From the NCBI GenBank assembly GCA_026225945.1, contig JAMJFZ010000239.1, positions 29,424,001 through 29,488,000 on the forward strand: a DNA stretch of 64,000 bases. The letters are read 5' to 3'. This document shows positions 36,978 through 50,300 of this stretch, one piece after another; within the stretch, counting starts at the first letter, position 1, and every line of letters starts with the position of its first letter. Origin of the DNA: Cricetomys ansorgei. Lineage: Eukaryota; Chordata; Mammalia; Rodentia; Nesomyidae. The position numbers and the translations under genes were made by a program. The notes under the pieces are model-generated. The model searched no databases and was not told where the DNA came from. It saw only the letters and a program-made list of their open reading frames with translations.

Positions 36978-37149
36978 TATGCAGAAAAAACTGCCCAGGC
37001 AGTTTGATAACATGAACATGAATTCTGGTCCTTAGCCAGAAGCCAGAAGCCAGAAGTGGTTTCTCTCTATGCTCTTTAGGGGCCAATGATACAAGAATTG
37101 CATGAAAGCCTTGATGTCTAATCTAGTTTGTTGTTCTTTCTTATTCTAC

Positions 37150-37460
37150 ACAGTAAAGAAAACACTGCCTGAAAGCTACACATGAAGGTTTGATCAAAAC
37201 TCTAGCCTAAACAACTAGGTTAGAAAGGCACAGCGACACCTCACATGTGGACTAACAGGACTTGTCAGATAACCCAGAACAGACTCATTAACCCTAGGCA
37301 ATGACCCTCCATGGCCTCCCCTATGCTTGCCACAGGGGATCTCTTCTTGTTTCCTAGCTCTTTAGCTCTTACCTAAGAATCTTTAATAAACTCCTTTCTA
37401 TCAATGCATCTTCTGGTTGTCAATGGAATTCATTCTTCAAATTATCAGGACAGAGGAACA
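37150..37460 (+). mobile_element. Possible LTR with polyadenylation signal
   Basis: A CT-rich stretch (ccatggcctcccctatgctt) is followed by ctttaataaactcctttcta and ggaattcattcttcaaatta, the usual 3' layout of a retroviral LTR. The 5' boundary is unclear and the family is not assigned. Confidence 0.35.
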
Positions 37461-37639
37461 GGAAGCTTGGCTTGGGATGGCTTTTATGTTCACTGATTTT
37501 CTAGGACCCTAGTCAACCTGAATGACTGCCCACTTGAGAGGAGAAAGTCTTTGTTGTTCTTAAAAAATCCAGGATCCTCATTGTATACACCCCCCCACCC
37601 CCACACACACTTCTGGGTATATCTGTGATGGTGTGTCCA

Positions 37640-37935
37640 GAGAGATTTAAATACGGACAAATGATCCATCCTGAGTCTTGGTGGCACAATGAAACCATGG
37701 CCTGAGATATCTGATTATGTGTAACAAGAAAAAGGGACCAGTTCTCCACCAGCATTGATCTTGCTTCCTGTCTGGGATTGTAACATGGCTAGCTGCCTCA
37801 TGTTCCTGAAAGCATGGTACTTTATGATGATGAGTTAATTCCCTATTTAAACCATGAGCCAACATAATTCTTTCATTCCTTATACTGCTTTAAATATATA
37901 TTTTATCACAGCAATTAAAAATGTTAGTAATACAG
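37640..37935 (+). mobile_element. Degenerate LTR-like element, plus orientation
   Basis: The 3' layout resembles the element at 13.7 kb: cttgcttcctgtctgggatt, then aaccatgagccaacataatt and ttttatcacagcaattaaaa, ending near TAATACAG. The frames of 65-80 codons on the minus strand here are by-products. Confidence 0.5.
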
Positions 37936-38562
37936 AGGACTGGTATTTATCAATTAATGAAACTGAATTTAAAAAAGTATGTCAACAATGAAATTTTTAA
38001 GTATTACCTTGGGTAAAATTTTGTTGTTTTTGAAAAACAGAATGTAAGTAGAAATCACTTGTAAGCCTATTAAATCATGATGAGCAGCTCTCTTGTTTCT
38101 TTCCAGCTCTTGATTCTGTAATTTCAGAAACTGACATAGTCACCTCTATATTCTCTGAATGGATGCTATGATGTGTCACTCATTTGCCTAGTTCATCCTG
38201 GAGATAATGAGTCACACAGGACTCGTTGGTGGGGGTGGGCTATTCACGTGGGTACTTCTTTGTGAGTCTTCCTGAATGAAGAGATATACACAGGATTGTC
38301 CAAGTTCCTTGTTCTAAGTGTAGTAAAACATCATTTCCCTCTGCCCAGACCTCCTTCTTACATCATCCTGATGATCTTAAAGGAATAGCTCTAAGGGCCG
38401 CCCTCAGAAAACTTCCTGGCTTCATATCCTGGCTTCAGTCTATTAGCTTGGAAACCTTTAATAATATACTCTTGAAATTGCTTTTAAATTTGTTGTTCCC
38501 TACTTGAAAATATTTACTCCTAACAGAACACTAAGAGTTAAGTGTGTGTAAAATACTTTTAG

Positions 38563-38722
38563 TAGCTAGGCAATGATGTCACACGCCTTTAATCTCAGCA
38601 TTTGGGAGGCAGAGGCAGGCTGATCTTTGTGAGCTCAAGGCCAGCCTGGTCTACAAAGTGAGTTACAGTACAGCCAGAATCACATCCCTATTTTGACAAA
38701 ACAAAGCAAACAAAAAAAATAA
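38563..38722 (+). mobile_element. B1 SINE, plus strand
   Basis: It is a full-length copy: ggcaatgatgtcacacgcct, tttgggaggcagaggcaggc, caaggccagcctggtctaca and an A-rich tail with AAAC units. Confidence 0.95.
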
Positions 38723-38924
38723 TATTTCATAGACAGATCATATTTTACTTATCTATTCCCTATTGTCAAACATTTAGGATAAAGAATTCAAAGTTTAAGA
38801 TGAAGCAAAGATGTGGGAAATGACTGACATTAAGGCTGGGATTAAGTGGGCAAGAGAAGGGGAGGAAGAAGAATTGAACTGACAAGAGTGGAGATTCTAA
38901 AGAACAGTGCTCCTGCCAACGTAG

Positions 38925-39300
38925 ATCGGGAAAATTGCACAGGTCTCCACTTCTAGATGAAGAGCTACAGGCAATTAAAGACTGTTGGGGGAGAATTAGC
39001 TTTCCCCTGTGATGAGCCTCCTAAATGGTTATTCAATCCCAAGTGGTCAGCTCTAAAGCACAAGCATGCAAGCAATAGTAAATGAATCTATCAGTTCACA
39101 TTTATAAGTTTATTTGCATATATAGATATGTAACAATAATAATTTGAGAGTAAGAGGCTGTGAATTTGAAAGGATGGATGGGGGGGGTTGAGGGAGAAAA
39201 AGAATGAGGGATATTATGTAATTATGTTGGAATTATACAATAATCATATTGGAATTAAATTTGAATGTTTTCTACATAAAAAAAGAAAATAAAAGGAGTA
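38925..39300 (+). mobile_element. L1 3' end fragment, plus strand
   Basis: The rodent L1 3'UTR order is present: agagctacaggcaattaaag, ttcaatcccaagtggtcagc, taacaataataatttgagag, a G-rich run at about 39174-39190, and ggatattatgtaattatgtt before an A-rich tail (39277-39295). The copy is 5'-truncated. Confidence 0.75.
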
Positions 39301-40204
39301 GTTCTAGTTAGTGAGGCAATGCAATGCTTTGTGGAACACTGAAAACAAGGAAAATTTAGTCAGAAAGGACAGTGAAGAGCAAGCAAATATACTTGCTAAA
39401 AACATAAGCATCAGAGGAAATTATTCCAGGAGATACAGGGAATGAGAACAATGGAGAAACCCTGGAGGCAAAACTGTGACTAGGTCTCCATTACAATCAT
39501 GCAGATGAAGGACCCAGAAGCGTGGAATAAAGTGTAGGCTATTAAGGTGGAAAGGGAGGCTCAAGAAACATAATAGATAGACACACATATACAAACGTGT
39601 CAGAGTGCAGTGATGGATGGATTAGCTCTAGTGAGAAAATAGAAAGGGAAAGAGAAAATGATTACAAGATACTTTCCCTGGGGGGCTGGGCGGAAGACAA
39701 CGTTAGTGATGAAACTGGGAAAGGTGTCTATTAGCAGAGGGTGATTACCTCACCAACTGATAGGTTAGATTCCTTTTGATACAGCATCAAAAAAGGAGAT
39801 AATATGTGAGCAATTCAAGTTACAAAATGCAGAAAGGAGGTATTTATAAATATATTTAATGTGTTGGGTTTGAAAAGAAACTCTGAATTTCAGCAAAATA
39901 TGAACAAACCAGTGCTATAGCAACTAACCCATAGAGGCATGAAAGCAGAAACGTTTCCTAATATGATCAATTATCATTATTAATGAGGAGACATATATTC
40001 TGATCTGAAAATTGTGCGTGCTATCTGCTCCTATTTTCTAAGAAGTTTGTAATTGTGTATTTTCCACATTTGTCATTTTGAATTTGTTTTTAAATATTTA
40101 CTTCCTATTTGAAAATATTATACAATATATAATGACTGTATACAGTACCTGCTGCCTCCCAAATCCCCCCAAAATATCTCCCTCTCAACTTCATATGGTT
40201 TCCT
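39301..40204. other. Gene-free sequence
   Basis: No gene or clear element is seen. Confidence 0.5.
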
Positions 40205-40304
40205 GAAACTTAACTTTTTATTTTCATAATAGTTTTATTAATTACTTGAGTGTCTCAATCATACTCTTTTCCCTGATCCACCATCCCACCCCTGTCCCTT
40301 CAAA

Positions 40305-40331
40305 AATAATAATAATAGTAATGATGATGAA

Positions 40332-40373
<42 letters not shown>
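40305..40373 (+). repeat. (AAT)n then (ATG)n microsatellite
   Basis: A short AAT run (40305-40317) passes into ATG/GAT repeats with one AAG interruption near 40330. The poly-Met frame is an artefact. Confidence 0.95.
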
Positions 40374-40534
40374 ATTAAAATTAGGTACAGCCTATGTGGT
40401 AGGAGTGTGGATCACAAGCATCACCATGGTCTTTGGAGGCAGCAAGCTGCTCTGATCATTGATGCTCATTTGGTCCACATTAGCCTCAGATCAAGTATAT
40501 CTAAGTTCAACTCAAGTTTGAGTCCCACCGCCCA

Positions 40535-40697
40535 AGTACACAGACACCTGGACAACCCACAAGCACCTGGATATCATGCGGGCAAACCCTCATCTGGCAA
40601 GCACCAGGGCATCCCTCAGGCACTCAACCTCCTGCAGACACCCAGATATCCTGAAGGCACACAAACCTCCCACAGACACCCAGACTTTTCCCTGTGA
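40535..40697 (+). repeat. Short minisatellite, 19-bp unit
   Basis: About nine degenerate units of the type caccagggcatccctcagg, the reverse complement of the unit in the 6.55-7.87 kb array. At least four consecutive units from 40606 keep exact 19-bp spacing. Confidence 0.85.
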
Positions 40698-43600
40698 GTT
40701 AACTTTCAGAGTGAATTCCCTGTCTAATATCTTATACCTATGCATGATCGAGTGTTTATATGATTATAATCAGATACATCTTGGGAAGGGACACGTGCAT
40801 CAGAAAACTGAATATATATAACCTAATTTATCAATCAAAATGAGACTCATCCAAATTATTGCCCTTAGAAACCAGCCCTCCTTCCTTTAAACTCTGTAAG
40901 AAGAGACCCTGGGCTGTAGCCTGGATCCTTGAATACCTTTATTTATGTCGCTGGTTCTTCTGCATCACTGTTCTCCTGCACTGTATTCTCCCTCATTCTG
41001 TTGTTTTCAAACCTTGAAAGCCTGATGTCTTACCTGCCAAGGATTAATTCGCTACTGTTAGTATACATCTTAAGTAATTATTTTTATTTGCCTACTTCCA
41101 AGGTTTGAAATATTGTGATGGAAAGTTAATTCTTGTGATAGATAGTAAAAAGCACTTAAAATTATATAAATGATATTAACTATGTTTCACATCCTATCTC
41201 CTTTAAGAAAAGTAACAAGTTACTATCACACTTACTATCTGGTTTGCAAAGCTATAAAACAGCAAAAGACAAGCCATTTTACAGTTGTTTTCAAACACAT
41301 TTTGATAATGACATGATGCATGTATAAAAGTAACAAATGTGTTCTTCCCATAAATTATTAAACAGCAAAACATTATTGGCCAACTTTCAGCAGAAAGAAC
41401 TGAACATGATATTGTAAGATGCTGAATACAAAACATAAACACACTCCCTAATATTTGTTAATAATTAGAGACTTACTTTGTGTCAGCATATTAAATCTTA
41501 ATAGGTTACTTATTTTTATATTTAGGTTATCACTTATCTCAAAAATATTTCATGTTTCCCTAACAATATCATAGGATAAAAAAAATCTTCCTTTAGTATA
41601 AAGGTTTGTTTCCTGAAATAGATAAAGCTGTCTTTTGTAACTATCAATATGCTTCAGTTAAACAAAGCAGAAATACTACTGGACAAGTACAGATAAAGCC
41701 CATTGTTTTCTACAACAGTGGCTAATTGCAACAAAAAGACATTTAGCCACTATTCATACCTTTATCTATACTATATGAAACATCCTATATGTGATATGTA
41801 ATTCACACAAAAGATCATCTGGAATATGTTTTAATGACCAATATTCAAAAACATCACTGAGCTTTGACAGGCTCAAACCTGTCCCATGGTCACAGTTGGA
41901 AACTAGGGTTCCACTTTTGCTACCTCTAAATCCAAATCTAGCATGTCAGTTTTTCCCGTGCTTCCCACAGGTCACAAGCACTTCCTCATCTTCATAGACC
42001 AATTCCAAAGGCTTCCTGAGTCCCAACCTTCACTTTCTGCAATGTCCAGAAAGAGAGGACCAGGCTGCTCACTAAGCCTGATATATTAATCCAGGATCTA
42101 ATTTTTAAAAAAAGTTTCATCAACACCACAAGGAATTCATCCTTCTTTCTGTGTAGCAGAGCACGGATGTGCTATGCACAAGGGCATGCTTTTATTATCG
42201 CCCCATAAAAAGAAATAAATGCTACAGAAAGAGCAAGTGTAGGATTCAGATATCAGAATACATGGGCTAGTTCTACAACTGAAATACAGCTTATATTTAA
42301 TGGAGAGTCTATCCTCATATGTGAGAGGAGTAGATTTCTTTAATAAAACAAGAGGAGAACAGTAGATAAATATAGGAAGAAACATGCTGTAACTTGACTC
42401 TGTACACTTCAGTTGTATTGCTTACTGCAGATAATTATGAGAGTCCCCCCAGTGACAGCACAAGCAACCAGTCTCATGGAAACACTCCTGTTTTCTGACA
42501 GGAAGCTTTCATTCATCAAACTGAGCAATCCTGCACTTCCCATCAGGTCTGTTAACTGTCTAATCACGGTGTAGCATCACTAAGTACACACATTAAGGAC
42601 ACATACATCAAAGTGTAACTCAGGGCCGTGGAAGAAATGTCACCAATGCTTTCAGTTTTGTTTTGTTTTTTTCACAAACTGTATTTTTTTAATTTTATTT
42701 TCAAAGAGAGGTATTATATATTATTTTCATTTGTCTTTGTATAACAAGAAAGCAATTGGAGCCTGATAAAGTAATGTTTTCATATTTTTGATAACATACA
42801 TATTAAATCCAAGTGGTCATTGTTCACATCATAATTTATTTGATTCTAAGGATGTTTAAGAAATAGTGATAGAGAGACAGATAGCTAGCTGGCTAGTTGT
42901 TATCAATTAAGGGAAATAAAATCATCCAACTATGTATCATTTGATGAGAAATATTAGTAATTTTCTAACTCAAGAAAAATCTGAACGTATTTTACAAGGA
43001 TAGTGAATTGAGAAGAGTTAGTGAGATGGTTTAAAAAAAAAATCTTCTAACCCCGACTTTCAGGAGGGGACGTGACATTTTGGTAAATTAGAAAGTGGAA
43101 GGCACTGGTTCCTTTCAGAAGATGTAAAACGCCTCACTTGGTACTAATGTACATAAAGCAATTAGTTACTTGTCATGATGGGTGTTCCCCAAGGCAGTGC
43201 ACTTTCTCCATTAGTATTTATATCTACATGCCATTACACATTGGGCAGCACTAAACAGATGAGAAACGCTCAGAGAATTACTCAAGTCATGTGCTATCAA
43301 GAAGAAAGACATTAGCCAACATTATTAGCATACAGGTGGTGCTGGATCACTTACTTTCCAGTGAGATTCATTTTAAATGCTTCCTGAAAAGGCAACATAG
43401 AGAACTGATTAATTAACCCTTACAGAGGAAGGTTTTTTTTTTCTTTTATTATTTACTGGAAAACATTATTGCTTCACACTTGTGACAGTTTTGTCAGAGG
43501 TCACCTCCTCTTTCTTCTTCCCTGAATGCATGCCCTCCTCAGCTAAGAGATTCAAAGTTCTGTTCTGTTAGGAAAACATTAAAAATATATTAGAAGAAAC

Positions 43601-44169
43601 TCAATTGAATGGTCTTAAATATAAAGACAATAATATCCAGTCACACCATGGATTAGAGAATAGATCTTAAATTAGAGTAAGATTACAATATTTAAATATA
43701 CCACTAATCCATTCTTATGGACATACCTCTCTTTCACTCCAACCTAGCCCATTGAATTCTTGTTTTAAAGACACTGTTTCGACTCATCTCTTTTAAAACA
43801 GTTGTTCTACTTTTAAAAGCCATTAAATTTTGAATCACAGGCTTTCTACCAAAATTGTTAAATGATTACCTTATGATAACTACATACGATAACTACAGGT
43901 TCAGAAAATAATTATAATAAAATAATGCTAAGCAATAATATAAAGATAAATATTCACATTGTTAAGAACTACCACTTGGATGTTCCCTGATCCTTCATGT
44001 CAGATGACTCAGAGTGGTTAAACTTATTACAACATAACATTTCTCTCTACAATATCTCTGTCTCTCATATTTAAGTTTGCTTCAGGCCAGCTAGAATAAC
44101 CTATAAAAATAAAATTAAATGCTAAGTATACAAAAAGTAAATTAATTTTTATACTTGTTTTAAAAATTG
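40698..44169. other. Gene-free unique sequence
   Basis: No gene is seen. An L2/MIR-like trace may lie near 41455-41500. The block 43130-43440 is free of repeat signatures and includes TTAATTAA at 43409-43416. Confidence 0.45.
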
Positions 44170-44320
44170 TCTATTTTTTTTCTGAGACAGACTCTTACTA
44201 TGTAGCCCTGGGTGACTTGAAAATCATGATATGTAAATCAGTTTGGCCTCAACCATAGTTCTGCCTTGCCTCTGCCTTCCAACTGCTGGCATTAAATGTT
44301 TGTATCATCATGCCTGGTCT
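44170..44320 (-). mobile_element. B1 SINE, minus strand
   Basis: T-rich start, then tgagacagactcttactatg, tagccctgggtgacttgaaa, tgcctctgccttccaactgc and ggcattaaatgtttgtatca. It is a diverged copy with its A-tail to the left. Confidence 0.88.
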
Positions 44321-46049
44321 AAATATTCATATTTACCATTAATTTTAAAACTGTGATCACTTTCCAAATAAAGCTCTTAGGCTCTATTACATAGAGTAAG
44401 ATTAAAGATCTGGTTGCCTTTTTAGAAATATTAAAGTTATCTATAGCAATCAATTCTTTAAATACAAAAATGAAATATTTTATGATGCTGATCAAAACAT
44501 TATTTTTAATTAAACTCATTGTTCACTGCGTACCTAGAAATTTCAACTACCATGTATAAGGAAATTCACTTATATGATGATTCATTAGCACTTCTAAACA
44601 CATACAAATTTATAATCCAAACACATAAAAATCTACTGTTCACCTACCATAGTTATTAAATTCATACATCCTTAACTGATATGACAGTAAATAAAATTCA
44701 CCTTTTCTTATTAATTTTTAGAGCTGTTTAGATCATAAAGCATAGAAAGAAGAATGATGATAATTAGACTGTAAAATACAAATATACAAATCCTAATATA
44801 TGAAGAGAAAGGTATTGCTAGAGGAACACCCATGTATAAAATACACAGTGGCCCTTTACTAATATTATACAGAGCTGATGCACTAAGTTCACAAGGTGTA
44901 ACTCAAGGAAGGCACTGTCCTTGACGTAGCTCTCCAACTGTAAATACTGAAGAAGGAGAACTTAGCCTTGAGTACTTGCTCAAAACAAAATAACATCTGT
45001 AGACAATGGGAAAGACTAATTGTCTGGAAATACTTCTTGATCAGCATCCCTCCATGAAGTCAGGGGGGAAAATTCTGTTCTCATGTTTAAAATACTAAAC
45101 ATGATAGGCAATTCAGGCCTGTCTAAGGCGTGCCAGCCTTCCATCCAATTATCAAATTCTACATAGTTCCATCCTATTACTGTTTCTCTAAATAATCGTA
45201 CAAAGGCTCTCCCAATCATGTGCCTGAAAAGTCAAGAAAACCTAACAACTTAGTGGATAAAACTGCATTTATAGGAGAGTGAGTCACACAGATAAATATA
45301 TTGTTCATTTTTAAGTACTTAAAACAATTTAAATGCATTTCACAAATGGTTGAAGGATATAAATTACCTATTTTAAAGTCAAATATAAACATCTCAATAC
45401 TCATTTTGTTAAAAAAAAAAAGTGATTACTAATTTATTTTGTAGATTAAAAATCCAATCCCTAGAAATTGTGCCATTTGTTACTCCATGGTAACACACTG
45501 AAATAAGATTAATATTCTAAGTACTTCATCTGAAGGTTGTTTTATCAGTCTTCAATGAAGTCATGTTTTAAAAAGTTAACTGACTTAGATTTCTATTCAC
45601 CTGCTTTTGTTTCAAAGATGGAAGAAAATGATCTTAATATTCAACCAATATTTCCTTTAACATATTTATTAATTGACTATTTTGTGCTAAAGAAGATACT
45701 GGCTAAAGGCATGACTACATTTTTAAGGCTTAATGCAACAGGAGATTTCAGGGACTAGCCATGTTCCAGCCATTTTGTAAGCACCATTGTTTTGCTTAAA
45801 CAGTAACAACTTCTTGGGTTACTTGGTTCCAGGGCTCATAAAACCTGCTTATCTTTTTTAGAATCTCACCCATTCCACCTGTAATGGCTGACCATGGATG
45901 GAGCTTATCAGTCTGGTAGTTTTTAATCCACATACTAGGTCTCTTGCTACCATTAGCAAAAGCTGAACAGGAGTCCAAAATAGAAATTTTTAGTTCCTTC
46001 TCCCATCTCTTTTTAATTCATTTTATTTACATATTTAGTGTTTTCTTTC
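44321..46049. other. Gene-free unique sequence
   Basis: No gene is seen. The 73-codon frame at 45537-45758 starts without an ATG in its recorded position and has no recognisable domain. Confidence 0.5.
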
Positions 46050-47300
46050 CTTATTAGTTAATTTTGTTGTATTTTTTTTCAGAATTTCACATATCTGTAT
46101 CACATACTCTAGAGTCACTCTCTCCACCATCACCCCAACATTATCACCCCTCCTCCTTCCAAATCTCTTTCTCCTAGAGAGTTTAAAAGTGTCACCCATG
46201 TAGCTCCTGAGTTTGGAACTTGCCATGAATTCCTGATGGGCTTGCCAGTGGGACTACAACCAAATACCAAAAATCAGTTGCTTGCCAATAGATTAGCAGT
46301 GTGTGGTAGGGCCCAGTGAGTCCCTGCCTCCCCATATCTGATTGTTAAGAGAGCCTGACCCATATGGACACAGTTTCAGTATTCAAAACTGTGGAGAGGT
46401 CATGGTTATCATGGCTCTAACCTTTTTTAATGATGGGATTTTGAAGCCCCTCTCCCATCTTCTAGCTCCTCTATTCTTTCTGTCCCCTTTCAGCCATATT
46501 CTCTAAGTGTGAATGGCATAGTACAAATGTATTGTCTGGGGCTGAACCAGAGTCTGTCCGTTATCCTCAGCATCTTATACAGTCATAGGACTCTCACACT
46601 GCAGGATGGTGGTGTGCAGGCTGCCTTGGAGTAAAAGCATTTAAGATCCAACTCAGGTGTGAATGCTAAGGGCTATAATACCAATCTGTCAGGGAAGATG
46701 TGCTCATTGGCATGATGGTAGCACAGCTGTTATAGGTGTAGCCAATCATTCACTAATTGGATTTGAGTTTTACAAGACCCAATCCCTTTCTAATACTGTA
46801 AACCTGGTCTGAAACCCAAGATAAAGAATGTCTTAGGCTCTGCCCGTCAACTTAAGAAGTCTACTTAGCTGAATTAACATACCACCAAACCACCTCCAAA
46901 ATATCCATGTTTATTCCACAGATGAAGTTGACTCTTAGCCTTAAACAGAGGAGCCTCTCTTTATTGTGAATGGAGGTAAATGTAAAGCCTTTGCCTTTTC
47001 TACCCTATAACTAAACTAGCTTGTGAGCAGATGAAAGGCTCTACTTCCTCATACTAGAGACCCCTTTATTCTTTATCTGAATGAAGCTTGCAATGTTCTT
47101 GAGTCATTCATCCATCTGTATGTATTCCTCACCCCCTGTATCAAGGACCTATGTTCCAAATTTGATGGTTTCAAATTTAGTTCCATGGTGGAATTAGCAG
47201 AGCACTAAACCATGCTTGGTTCAGGCCAAGGGTGGAGAATTGTGGCTACACAAGCCACACGCAATTAAGCCCCTCTAACTACTGAAAAGAATATGAAGTA
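46050..47300 (-). mobile_element. Old L1-like 3'UTR region, minus strand
   Basis: A T-rich left edge (46050-46080) is followed by antisense 3'UTR-like motifs in order: cagttgcttgccaatag, cctctcccatcttctagctc, tattctttctgtcccctttc and atgtattgtctggggctga. These parallel 28225-28640. The part after about 46660 is less certain and may be another element. Boundaries are approximate. Confidence 0.45.
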
Positions 47301-50300
47301 CCTAAGGGTATATATGACATCTTAACTTCAGGTCAAACTGAAGAAGGGTATAAAGATGTGCACTGTGCTACCAGTCACCTGGAAGCTTATTTGAATGATT
47401 GCTTTTATCTTGAGCACTCAGGAGAGGCTAATGAAAGATTAGCACTTGAAAGACACACTGGGTTTATCCTGGTGAACATTGGGAAATGAAACTCCTTGAG
47501 AACGGCATGTGACTGAACATTGAAGAAGGGAAGAGAGCATCCCACACTGGATATAGTGTATAGAGTTGATATAGAGTAGACAGAAGAGATAAACTTAAAA
47601 TTTTATATTGGAACCGAAACAATGAATGATATGAATGCTAGTATAGTGAGTTTGGATTTCCCCTTATAAGAAAATGCAAGACTTGGAGTAATAGGATCTC
47701 AGGCAGGCTGAGAGGAAAAATGAAAGTAAAAGATGAGAAGAGATTCTAAAACTGAATACATAGTTAGGAAGAGAATTATCCTGACTATGAAGGGTTGGAT
47801 TGAAGATGTAGCAACAGGTCTGGATATTAAAAGTATAGCAGATGAAATATTGACAGACATGAGGACAGGGGAGGGTTAATTAGTGATCATGACTCTCAAG
47901 CAACTCAGTCCTAAAGCAGAAAGCACAAAGTCCTGGGAAAATCTTTAGTGAAGAAATGAATGATGAATCTATCCACAAACATAGAAGAGAAAAAGTACAA
48001 TGCAACAGGAAGAAATTAAATTAAAAGGAGATTGATTTTTAAGTGAGACCAGTCCTAACAACTGAGAACCCAGAGGGTTAAATCCTTGGGTGGATAGAGC
48101 TAGGAGAAAGTGTTTTCTGGTGTTATCACATGCTCTGTCCAGACAATCAAGGGTCAGACTTTTTCTCAGATGAGTTAGGAATGTTTCTTTCTGTATGTTA
48201 CGTGAAAACAACAGTACTCTAGCCATCTTTCTGTTCTGGATGCCCTGAACAGGTCAGTGTCTTCAAGCCAACAAAAATGTATAGATCACCTATCAAATAC
48301 TAGGTCTAGTGAAAAGCATCAGGAGCATGAACAGGGAAATACATTCATCTTCCTCACAGACCGTGAGGATCAAATATGGTCCCCTCACTGATAAGTAGGA
48401 CGGAGCTTTCTAAGTAAATCAGAGCCTGTCATGAGGTTGACTTTTCAGAGGACAATTTTGTGATCTAGAAGGCACAGCTGTTTCCACACACTAAAATATT
48501 ATAGAATTAGTAGCACGCCATTTTAAATACCTTTTTCAAGGCAAATGTAAACATGGTTTTCAAATAAAAAAGGGTCAAAGCTGTATTTTAAAATTAAGAA
48601 TACAGTAGAATTAGATTATATAGGCATAAAACCCATAGCTATACTTGCTCCTTCTTTTCTTTCCATAAAATTAAATACATCGTTTGAAATTTAATTCATT
48701 TGTTATATACTTTGGCATCACATAATTGAGACATATGTATTTTAGGACAAATATCGGGAGATCCTAAGTTCAATAGAAATGTCTATACTGCTTAAACAAT
48801 GGAAGCATCAGGTAAGTAACAACACTTGGACAGCAAGTCAATATGACTATGAAAGGTCTCCAATAATGAGCAAATTCAAACCAATACACAGTTTGAGGAT
48901 CTGGCCTTCTTATTGACAAAGGTTGCTTTCAATCACACAGGATCTATTACCATATCAGTCATCACTTTAAATGAGTACAATGTTGTCATTGACAAAGACA
49001 TCACTTAAGCTGAGAAAGTAAAGATTCTAAATAACAAAATAATGAAAGGTAGGTTGTTCACTGAAGGAAAATAAAAAATACACGTTAGCAGTCGATCTCA
49101 GGATGGTGTAGGCACTGGGGACCGAGAAAAAGGAAAATACCACCTCTCAAGGATCGTGATGGACAATTAATAACATATTGTTATTTATTGACCTTAACAC
49201 AACTATTTTCCTTGGTACACAAATTAAGATATGGAAGAGAACTGATAAAAATGATTTACATTCAGGATTAAAATATTGGCAGCTTTATGGAGTGAAATGT
49301 CACTGTTTTCTGGGACCTTCAAGCATACATTTCCTCCTTTGAATCCCTGTCAGCCTTCCTGAACAGCAGAGAGTTTAATCAATGCTTGGGGTAGCAACAG
49401 CATAACATTGAACATTTCTCTTGCTGAAAGTCACAAGCACTATAATATAAAACAGCATGTGCATATCCTAATGTCGACAGTGAAAATTAAACTGTGTTAC
49501 ATGGTTTTTTTAAAAAATCATGGATTTAAAAGATGACTAGGTTTTCACTGAATAAACTCTTTTGTGGATACTGGTTTCACCCAGTGTATTTGGGTTGTTG
49601 TAAGAAAAAAAAAAGGTAAAAAATTTCAAATCTTCAGCAATTGCATTTGCAAGAGTTGTTTTTGTCTTTGCTTTTAATTCTCAGATAAACAGCACAATCG
49701 GTACAAGGCATGAGTATGCCTGTTTCAGTTTTCTTCAAACACTTGGATTTAGTTTCTAATTTGTTCCCATCTTTGAAATGCCCACTATGATTCGCATTGA
49801 CTCCAACAAGGGAAAGAAAGGATATTGTACTGATATAAAGGAAGTAAGAGATTTCCTCAGTTTATTCTGCTACACATCCCTTCCCCCAAAAGACTCTAGG
49901 AATTCAGGAAACAAAAGAAGGAGAAAGACAGCATGAGATGACAAAGAAAATCAAGAATGAGAATTCAAGCAGATCCAGCTGAGTAGACGGACCCTGTGGA
50001 ATTACATGACACATTGGGCCATTAAGGAAAATCATACAAATGAGTGTGAGAAATGGCTGGACAATTTTATGGTGTGGGTAGGAAGAGCCTGCACAGTCTA
50101 GATGCATAAAGGTCACCTGGAAGGGAGATGGGAGAAAAGAGGCATGCAGCAATCTGCCTTTATTAGGGCCAATGATTGCTGCTCACCTCAAAATTGCTTC
50201 TCAGGCCTATAAAAACTGGGCTTTTAAGTGAAGAGGAAATGCTGTTGCTACTTACGCATCTTCCAAATGATGGGGATGGATGTCCTCTTTGAAGGTTTTA

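Larger units (their letters stand above)
40205..40697 (+). repeat. Composite repeat, copy C, with (ATG)n core and short minisatellite
   Basis: The left flank (40205-40304; ataatagttttattaattac and ccaccatcccacccctgtcc) and right flank (40374-40530; tcaccatggtctttggaggc) match copies A and B. The core is AAT then ATG repeats instead of AAAGG or GAA. It ends in about nine 19-bp minisatellite units in the same relative orientation as in copy B. Confidence 0.8.

Noticed and set aside
40246..40455. Conserved C-terminal residues shared by short frames at 4.7, 8.0 and 40.4 kb
   Set aside because: The shared string ending FGG..L reflects homology of the composite repeat's right flank; the upstream parts are three unrelated microsatellites, so there is no common protein.
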